The notes under the pieces: generated by a model | Database searches by the model: none | Seen by the model: the letters and a program-made list of their open reading frames with translations, nothing else | Told to the model about the DNA's origin: nothing | Source of the DNA: Desulfitobacterium hafniense DCB-2 | Lineage (GTDB): Bacteria > Bacillota > Desulfitobacteriia > Desulfitobacteriales > Desulfitobacteriaceae | Assembly: GCF_000021925.1 (NCBI RefSeq) | Contig: NC_011830.1 | Location: 3,321,001-3,385,000 of the forward strand | Reading direction: 5' to 3' | Length of the DNA: 64,000 nucleotides | In this document: positions 58,516 through 64,000 of the stretch, piece by piece | Layout: every line of letters starts with the position of its first letter | Position numbering within the stretch: the stretch's first letter is position 1 | Made by a program: the position numbers and the translations under genes

Positions 58516-59115
58516 TCAAATCCATATATTCAGGTGATTTTTATTTTCTATAATCTTCTCAGCTATTTTTTTACTTACATAATGGATATTCTTTTCAAAA
58601 TAATCTTTATTATGTTCTTCTTTGTATTTCCTGGATAAAGGCATACGTCGAAGTAAGGGAATCAAATTCGTCTTGTTAGCATCGAAGCTCTGGATAGATT
58701 TTTTGAATTCTCCCTCTAATTTAGAATTGGTCCAGGATTTGGGACCCTTTTTAGGTCCAATTCTATAAGCACGCCGTAAAAATTCGTAGGGAAAAGCCCC
58801 AAAAGAAATAATTATTTGCGGTTTATACTCCAGGGCCAGAACTCTGAATCTTTCTATTTCGACATTTATTTGCGCATCCCACCAATTTTCCGTGATAGGT
58901 GTATCCACGTTATCTGATACAACGTTTCTCTTATAAATATGAGTGCTATTAATTCTTGTGTTCAGTTCCTTAAAAATTTTGTCCTGCATCTCAGTTAGTA
59001 CAGGTAACCAAATATAATTACTCACCAGAGGGTGCTTCGGATTAAATACTAACCAGATTGGAGATGTTATTTTTCCCGACTCCCAGATTCTGCTATGAAG
59101 TCTTGGACTCAACAT
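58516..59115 (-). CDS. Hypothetical protein, paralogue 1 of a tandem pair
   Basis: A soluble 199-residue protein. It shares long stretches with the next gene upstream: SPIWLVFNPKHPLV, IIISFGAFPYEFLRR, KKGPKSW and LIPLLRRM. I do not recognise the family. The alternation of a strand-rich IIISFG segment with an NxIPLLRR motif faintly recalls uracil-DNA-glycosylase-fold proteins, but this is weak. GGGAGG at 7 nt before the ATG makes the start secure. It is 18 bp from its paralogue and probably in one operon. Confidence 0.75.
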   Translation of the reverse strand: MLSPRLHSRIWESGKITSPIWLVFNPKHPLVSNYIWLPVLTEMQDKIFKELNTRINSTHIYKRNVVSDNVDTPITENWWDAQINVEIERFRVLALEYKPQIIISFGAFPYEFLRRAYRIGPKKGPKSWTNSKLEGEFKKSIQSFDANKTNLIPLLRRMPLSRKYKEEHNKDYFEKNIHYVSKKIAEKIIENKNHLNIWI

Positions 59116-59133
59116 ATCGGTTCCTCCCTTTGG

Positions 59134-59754
59134 TTATTCAATGACTTTATTCATTAAAATATGATTAAAACTAGCCTTATTCTCGATAATTTTCTTGGCA
59201 ATCGTCGTTCCAACATAATGATAGTAATTTTCAGAGCTATGATCACCTATGAATTTCTCGCACTCTGTCATACGTCGGAGCAAGGGAATTATATTCGTTT
59301 TGGTTACGTCAAACTCATTGATTGATTTTCTAAATTCCTCACCCAATTTGGCAACACCCCAAAACTTAGGCCCTTTTTCCGGTTTCATCTTAAAAACTCG
59401 TCTTACAAATTCGAATGGAAATGAACCAAAAGAAATGATTATTTTGGGCTGATAGGTTTGAACAAGCTCTCTATACAAAGCCATCTCCGCAGACAATTCC
59501 GTATTCCACCAGTGGAGAGTATCTGGGACAATTCTGATGTTATTAACAGCATTTCTAATGCAAAGCTTAGACGTATCCATCCTGGCCTGCAGCTCTATAT
59601 ACAATATTTCTTGAATTTCTGCTAAAACAAGTTTCCAAATATACTCACGGACAATAGGATGCTTTGGATTAAATAACAGCCAGATCGGAGATGCAAGTTC
59701 ATCTGACTTCCCGGATGATATTAAGTGTGAGCTTAAGATCGAAAACTCAGACAA
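59134..59754 (-). CDS. Hypothetical protein, paralogue 2 of a tandem pair
   Basis: About 206 residues when started at a TTG at 59754, where LSEFSILSSHL aligns with the N-terminus of paralogue 1; the frame itself is open to a TTG at 59916. The shared blocks are SPIWLLFNPKHPIV, IIISFGSFPFEFVRR, EKGPKFW and IIPLLRRM. The longer form would start inside a Crp/Fnr-like palindrome and upstream of a TATAAT, which argues against it. Function unknown. Confidence 0.6.
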   Translation of the reverse strand: MSEFSILSSHLISSGKSDELASPIWLLFNPKHPIVREYIWKLVLAEIQEILYIELQARMDTSKLCIRNAVNNIRIVPDTLHWWNTELSAEMALYRELVQTYQPKIIISFGSFPFEFVRRVFKMKPEKGPKFWGVAKLGEEFRKSINEFDVTKTNIIPLLRRMTECEKFIGDHSSENYYHYVGTTIAKKIIENKASFNHILMNKVIE

Positions 59755-59866
59755 TACTATCTCTACCTTTCCTACACAAAATAAACTGTTGAAGTCTATA
59801 TTGCATGTGATTAAGGGTGCTTTTAACTTAAGGTATAACCACTTGTTAATGTATTCATTATCTCTT

Positions 59867-59915
59867 ATTATACATTCAAATGTGAAAATATAGCTTAAAT
59901 GTCTTAAAGATGACA
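59867..59915 (-). promoter_or_regulatory. Candidate promoter with Crp/Fnr-like site
   Basis: TGTCTTAAAGATGACA on the plus strand (59900-59915) matches the strong palindrome at 54975 in 13 of 16 positions. On the minus strand, 27 nt further on, is TATAAT (59867-59872) without a good -35, as in activator-dependent promoters. It would drive the paralogous gene pair. Confidence 0.5.
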
Positions 59916-59930
59916 AACCTTAAGAATATC

Positions 59931-59981
59931 CCCGGAAATAACAAAAGACGGCTTCCTGTGCCGTCTTTTGTTATTTCCGGG
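59931..59981. terminator. Long perfect hairpin, terminator of the anti-sigma gene
   Basis: Perfect 22-bp arms (59931-59952 and 59960-59981) with a 7-nt loop contain GACGGC / GCCGTC and a T4 on each side. It lies about 50 bp below the stop at 60030 and separates the ECF operon from the paralogous pair. Confidence 0.8.
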
Positions 59982-60029
59982 CTATACTATTGTGGTGTGG
60001 TGTACCTCTTATTCACTTCACTATTCGCT

Positions 60030-61607
60030 TCAATTTAATTCTATTTCCTGATTGACAACTAAGTGTGCCTCAGGTTTATTGATGGTTATGGTGATTTTCT
60101 TGCTGGTCTTCCACAATTCATCTTCACTGTCCATTTCGAAACCTACACCCATTCTGCCTCCATCACGAAAACTTCCCCTACTTCCAACCTCAAGCACTTC
60201 TCCATGCTCATTGGTGATTTTCAGTCCTGTGGTATAGTTGTTAAAGCGTTCGACAAAGGGCGGGTCCGGGGACATTATAATATAGGGCTGCTTGTTCAGG
60301 GGGTTTTGGGAAGGCTCCACAATCTCCAGTTCCAGCCAACTGGTTGGATCGATACTCGATAATCTGACCATACCGTCATAGAAGGCTACTGCCGGGACCT
60401 GCTCCTCAGTAACATCGATTTGGCCTTCTTTGCTTACATAAAAGGACCAATCCACAGGGAAATTCAACACCTCGGAGGTTTTGAACTGGATAGCCCTGAT
60501 ATCCAAGGATACTTTACCTGGCCACTGGTTCAAGGGTTGGGCAGAGAGGGTAAACTTGAAGGAATTCGGGGCATCACCGGGAACAATGGATTCATAGCTA
60601 AGTCCTGCCGATTGCCCGCCGGATCTTATAAAGCCTTCAAGATGACTTAAGGTTTCCCCCTCCTGCAGCTTTGCTTCACCATAGAGCAGTGTTTGCGAGG
60701 ACTTTACCTCCAGGCCTGTTAAGCGAAGGCTTCTCCCCTCCCACTCATAGCTTTTATCAAGGTTTACCCTTTCCGAGGACTCCTTCAGGAATTCATCCTG
60801 GAGAGGAAGGTTAACTGAAATTTCACCCTTAATGGTGTCAACGGGTTCGGGTTTCATGGAACCTTCAGGGATTATCCAGTTGGAAACTGTTAAAGTAAGC
60901 TCCTGTGCCGGAACTGGAGTATGATATCCCATAAACACCATGATCTGATGATACCCTTGCGGAGAGATGCCTCCCCACCTTTTGCCTAAAGGTTCCATAG
61001 TAGAATTGTCTCTCATATAGTCTTCCGGGGGTATATCAATCACCCTCTGAGAGGCCATCAAGTAGTTTTTGTTCGGTTCCGTGACCGTATAGAGCACATA
61101 GGTATAAGACGGAGTATACCACACCTTTTCAAAAGTCACTACGGCCTCTGTGTCAGGGATAGGCTTGGTTATATTGATATCCACAATTTGCCCTGACTGT
61201 TGAGCCCTCTGCCACCCCGGCACAAGGCTATTGGCAAAGTCCTCGACTGAGTTCACTTTAACCGGCACTTCATTGTTAAAACTCTTACCATAGAAAAAGC
61301 TGCCTGCACTGGCAATGAGCATTATGATCAGAACAACGATTCCTGCGGTAAATATGCGTTTTCTAACTTTAAGAAGAAATGTTTTCGCCGAGCGAAATTT
61401 ATCTTCTTCTTCAATGTTCAATAGTTCAGGGTAGATTATTTCTTTCCGAATATCCGGTACTTGACCATCGCTATCCCGGTATTTTTTCCTGCATTCAGGA
61501 CACTGCTCCAGGTGCCATTCGACAAAATCCTTCGTTTCTTTCGATAGGAGTTCGTCATCATATAGGGGCATAAGATCCTCGGTGAGCTTGCAATAATCAA
61601 TCTTCAC
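60030..61607 (-). CDS. Zinc-finger anti-sigma factor with extracytoplasmic domain
   Basis: The N-terminal section has the anti-sigma zinc motif HLEQCPECRKKY (H-x3-C-x2-C). A membrane helix lies at about 86-110 (VLIIMLIASAGSFFYG), and some 400 extracytoplasmic residues of beta-rich DUF4179/DUF5643-like type follow. It should hold the sigma factor at the membrane until a cell-envelope signal arrives. Its start overlaps the sigma gene by 11 bp. At 525 residues it is large for the class, because of the outer domain. Confidence 0.88.
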   Translation of the reverse strand: MKIDYCKLTEDLMPLYDDELLSKETKDFVEWHLEQCPECRKKYRDSDGQVPDIRKEIIYPELLNIEEEDKFRSAKTFLLKVRKRIFTAGIVVLIIMLIASAGSFFYGKSFNNEVPVKVNSVEDFANSLVPGWQRAQQSGQIVDINITKPIPDTEAVVTFEKVWYTPSYTYVLYTVTEPNKNYLMASQRVIDIPPEDYMRDNSTMEPLGKRWGGISPQGYHQIMVFMGYHTPVPAQELTLTVSNWIIPEGSMKPEPVDTIKGEISVNLPLQDEFLKESSERVNLDKSYEWEGRSLRLTGLEVKSSQTLLYGEAKLQEGETLSHLEGFIRSGGQSAGLSYESIVPGDAPNSFKFTLSAQPLNQWPGKVSLDIRAIQFKTSEVLNFPVDWSFYVSKEGQIDVTEEQVPAVAFYDGMVRLSSIDPTSWLELEIVEPSQNPLNKQPYIIMSPDPPFVERFNNYTTGLKITNEHGEVLEVGSRGSFRDGGRMGVGFEMDSEDELWKTSKKITITINKPEAHLVVNQEIELN

Positions 61608-62121
61608 TTTCCTTCCCCCTTTCCAACGCCAGTATTGTCTCTTTGAGCTTCTGTTTCGCTCTAAAGAAGGTTACCCGAACCCAGTTTTCCGTCTTCCCCA
61701 ATATCTTTGCGATCTCACCATAGCTCAATTCTTCAAACTCTCTGAGAATGATCACTGTCCGATAGGTTTCCGGCAAGCAGTAGATGGCTCTTTGCATAGT
61801 CTGGCTTTGCTCTTTTTGCAGAAGCTGCTCCGCTGGATCAGCAGACCTCTCTCCTCCATCCAAAAATTCCTCATCGAAGGAAGTAAAGACGATGCCCTTA
61901 GGATGACTTTTATTAATCTTGCTAAGGTAGGTATTACGTGCAATAGCATACAACCATGTTTTTACTGAAGCTTCTTCGCGAAATTTCGGCAGTGCCTGTA
62001 ACGCACGCAAGAAGGTTTCTTGAGTTAACTCCTCTGCCAGATCATAATCACCGGAAAGACGCAAGAGATAGCTGAAGATCGGCGCACTAAGCTCCATATA
62101 CATTTCTGTTAGGTTTCTCAT
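61597..62121 (-). CDS. ECF sigma-70 factor
   Basis: A 174-residue sigma factor with region 2 (YDLAEELTQETFLRALQALP, then WLYAIARNTYLS) and region 4 (LPETYRTVIILREFEELSYG, EIAKILGKTENWVRVTFFRA). Regions 1 and 3 are absent, as in SigW/SigV-like ECF factors. It is co-transcribed with its cognate anti-sigma factor. Targets are unknown. Confidence 0.93.
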   Translation of the reverse strand: MRNLTEMYMELSAPIFSYLLRLSGDYDLAEELTQETFLRALQALPKFREEASVKTWLYAIARNTYLSKINKSHPKGIVFTSFDEEFLDGGERSADPAEQLLQKEQSQTMQRAIYCLPETYRTVIILREFEELSYGEIAKILGKTENWVRVTFFRAKQKLKETILALERGKESED

Positions 62122-62269
62122 CGTAGCATCACCCAGACACCGCCTTTCCCTTGCTTCTACCTACTTAGTAAGAAAATATCGCTGTTTATTACACTAGAAA
62201 ATAAAAAAACAGGCAAAACGGCGATAAAATTTAAGGGGTTGTTCGCCGCTCATGCCTATAAAAAATTCC

Positions 62270-63187
62270 CTAATAGCCGGCCTCCGTGGCCTTTATTTGA
62301 TCGTAAAGGCTCTGGTTTACCGGTGTAGCTATCCCATACTTTTTCCCCAGATCTATGACTATACCGGCAAAAAGCTCCACTTCGCTATAACGTCCGGCTT
62401 CAACATCCTGACGCATCGAAGGTTTTCCTTCCGGGCTTAATTGGCTGAGGACCCCCAGCCAATAATCCAGATCAGCTTCGGTTAAATCAATGCCCTCTTT
62501 CTCGGCTAAGGCAATCACCTCTCTCATCGCCGCAATCATCGTATCTCTGGCCGTTCCTTCTTTTTGGATAACACCGTAATTACTGCCATAGACAGCCACG
62601 GCCTGGTTGACACCCACATTCAGCATCAATTTACCCCACAGACGCTTTGGCATGTCAGTATCGACAAGATAAGGGAATTCCATCTTTGTAAAAAAGTCTG
62701 CCACCCTTTTAACCTTAGCTGAGCTGCTTCCAGGCTCCCGGTCGCCAAAGCAAAGGAAACCCATATGGGCATAAGTCAATCTATTCCCCTCTTTAACCGC
62801 ATCCATTCCCTGGGCAACAGAATATAAGACTTTGTCGTGGCCATATACTTCACCAATCATAGCTTCACTGGTAATCCCATTCAAAGCCGACAAAATAAGC
62901 GTATTTTCCCCTACTTGATTCTTGACGGCCCGGATAGCATCTTCCAAGCCACTGTATTTTACCGTAAATAGAATAAGATCAGCCGGTGAGGTCTTTTCCT
63001 CCGGCGTCACATAATGGAACTCACACCGCTGGCCATTACAGAAAATTGCATCCTTTAGATATCTATCTATTCTCTGCTGATCGGCAATAATTCTTAAGTC
63101 AGGCTGGGGTATTCTCTTGGCCAGATGACTTCCATACAATATTCCCATAGCACCTAAACCGATAATAGCTACCGTTTTGATCTCCAT
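62270..63187 (-). CDS. Ketopantoate reductase (PanE/ApbA) family protein
   Basis: A 305-residue NADPH-dependent 2-dehydropantoate reductase-type enzyme. The nucleotide-binding GLGAMGILYGSHLA starts it, FTVKYSGLEDAIRAVKNQVG and LNGITSEAMIGEVYG follow, and the helical C-terminal domain has RLWGKLMLNVGVNQAVAVYG with the catalytic Lys. No other pantothenate gene adjoins it, and Firmicutes often carry several paralogues, so the substrate is uncertain. Confidence 0.85.
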   Translation of the reverse strand: MEIKTVAIIGLGAMGILYGSHLAKRIPQPDLRIIADQQRIDRYLKDAIFCNGQRCEFHYVTPEEKTSPADLILFTVKYSGLEDAIRAVKNQVGENTLILSALNGITSEAMIGEVYGHDKVLYSVAQGMDAVKEGNRLTYAHMGFLCFGDREPGSSSAKVKRVADFFTKMEFPYLVDTDMPKRLWGKLMLNVGVNQAVAVYGSNYGVIQKEGTARDTMIAAMREVIALAEKEGIDLTEADLDYWLGVLSQLSPEGKPSMRQDVEAGRYSEVELFAGIVIDLGKKYGIATPVNQSLYDQIKATEAGY

Positions 63188-63475
63188 ATCTGACTCAATC
63201 CCTCACTAAACTATTCTTTAAGTGTCCCTATTACTTATATAAATGAACCTTAAATACAGTATAACATTTGTACTCTGAATAGTTGTAGACGATTTAATCA
63301 CTTTGAAATAGACGTAGGAGCAGTTCCATAACTATTCTCAAGGCATTATATTTAGAACATATGTTTGATATAATCTTTTCAAGGTAATAAAAGGTAAATA
63401 CACTAAAGACTATGTATTAATTACTCTATACCCCTAAATTATGATATATTAATATCAAGTAAGAAGAGGAAGAAC

Positions 63476-64000
63476 ATGAGCCTTATTCACAATCCTCACG
63501 ATAAATTTTTTAAAGAAACCTTTGGTGATATCGGCATGGCCAGGAGCTTTCTGAAGAATTATCTTCCACAGGAGATCCTGGCACTAGTTGACCTGGAAAC
63601 TATCCTGCCGCAAAAAGACAGCTATATCGATCAGGAGCTGCAGGAAAGCTTCTCCGACCTACTGTTTCAAGTGAAGATCCATAAGAATGAGGGATACCTC
63701 TATTTTCTGTTTGAGCATAAAAGCTATCCGTCCCAAGGAATAGCCCTGCAGTTGCTGAAATATATGGTCAGGATATGGGAAAGCAAACTAAAGGAATCCA
63801 AAACAGATAAACTACCACTCATCATTCCGATGGTGGTGTACCACGGTCAGGAAAAGTGGAATAGTTCCCTGAAACTATCCGGGATAATCGACAATTATGA
63901 ACAGCTGCCCAACGCTGTAACTCAATATATTCCGGAGTACGAATACATCCTCTACGACCTTTCCACATACACTGATCAAGAAATGGTCGGCAATATGCTG
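63476..64000 (+). CDS. Rpn-family (PD-(D/E)XK) nuclease/transposase protein, 5' part
   Basis: Starting at the ATG after AAGAGGAAG, 175 codons are open to the right edge. The product begins SLIHNPHDKFFKETFGD and has FSDLLF and YFLFEHKS, the Asp and E-x-K parts of a PD-(D/E)XK nuclease, then KLPLIIPMVVYHGQEKW. This is the pattern of the Rpn recombination-promoting nuclease family (transposase_31). The gene is incomplete here only because the window ends. Confidence 0.88.
   Translation, partial: MSLIHNPHDKFFKETFGDIGMARSFLKNYLPQEILALVDLETILPQKDSYIDQELQESFSDLLFQVKIHKNEGYLYFLFEHKSYPSQGIALQLLKYMVRIWESKLKESKTDKLPLIIPMVVYHGQEKWNSSLKLSGIIDNYEQLPNAVTQYIPEYEYILYDLSTYTDQEMVGNML

Noticed and set aside
1..64000. 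CRISPR array, tRNA or rRNA genes
   Set aside because: No regularly spaced repeats, cloverleaf-like conserved segments or rRNA-like stretches were recognised on reading both strands; a dedicated search was not possible.

Overview
The window reads as chromosomal DNA of an anaerobic, low-to-mid G+C Firmicute, most likely Desulfitobacterium or a close relative. This rests on the housekeeping gene order, the dense set of molybdenum and iron-sulfur enzymes, the many one-component regulators and the frequent TTG/GTG starts after strong GGAGG-type sites. The species cannot be fixed from sequence alone. Nearly all genes lie on the minus strand, so operons read from high to low coordinates. No rRNA, tRNA, CRISPR array or complete insertion sequence was seen.

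Region 1 (1-29.5 kb) is a housekeeping backbone: ftsK/spoIIIE, tepA, mnmH, a DUF3388 protein, rodZ, yajQ, a YgiQ-type radical SAM protein, rimO, pgsA, an FtsH-like protease with a small membrane partner, cinA, a DEAD-box helicase, recA (LexA box and consensus promoter) and recX. The usual cinA-recA adjacency is broken by about 8 kb of accessory genes (1.9-9.7 kb): a lipoprotein, a GyrI-like protein, an alpha/beta hydrolase with a PadR-DUF4180 repressor and a 44-bp perfect palindromic operator, an XRE membrane regulator, an arsR-arsM pair, a VOC protein and a small MerR pair. Two 33-nt identical direct repeats, both parts of terminator hairpins, bracket the ars segment.

Region 2 (29.5-46.7 kb) holds a remnant of an Rpn-type nuclease, a chemoreceptor, and the most interesting locus: a ten-gene operon (44.4 to 32.3 kb). 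It encodes a Mop-like molybdenum hydroxylase, a flavin/dicluster/CCG redox protein, a two-CxxC mini-protein, a C-GCAxxG-C-C protein, an ArsM-like methyltransferase, a radical SAM protein, a PaaK-like AMP ligase, a MobA-like transferase fused to an HD domain, an XdhC protein and a histidine phosphatase. A textbook sigma-54 promoter (44476-44491) precedes it and a divergent sigma-54 activator lies next to it. The gene order matches, from memory, the uncharacterised DVU_1559-DVU_1551 set of Desulfovibrio.

Region 3 (46.7-58.5 kb) has a double-HTH MerR regulator with an ABC exporter, then a soluble molybdopterin oxidoreductase operon (two ferredoxins, a FAD/NAD protein and a Mo-bisPGD subunit, with no membrane anchor), two TauE/SafE-type exporters each paired with a small membrane protein, and a Crp/Fnr regulator. 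Palindromes of the Crp/Fnr type (TGTCA-N6-TGACA) lie upstream of one transporter operon at the class I position, and related sites precede other genes.

Region 4 (58.5-64 kb) holds two tandem paralogous proteins of unknown function, an ECF sigma/anti-sigma pair, a ketopantoate-reductase-like protein, and the 5' part of an intact Rpn-family nuclease gene that runs off the right edge.
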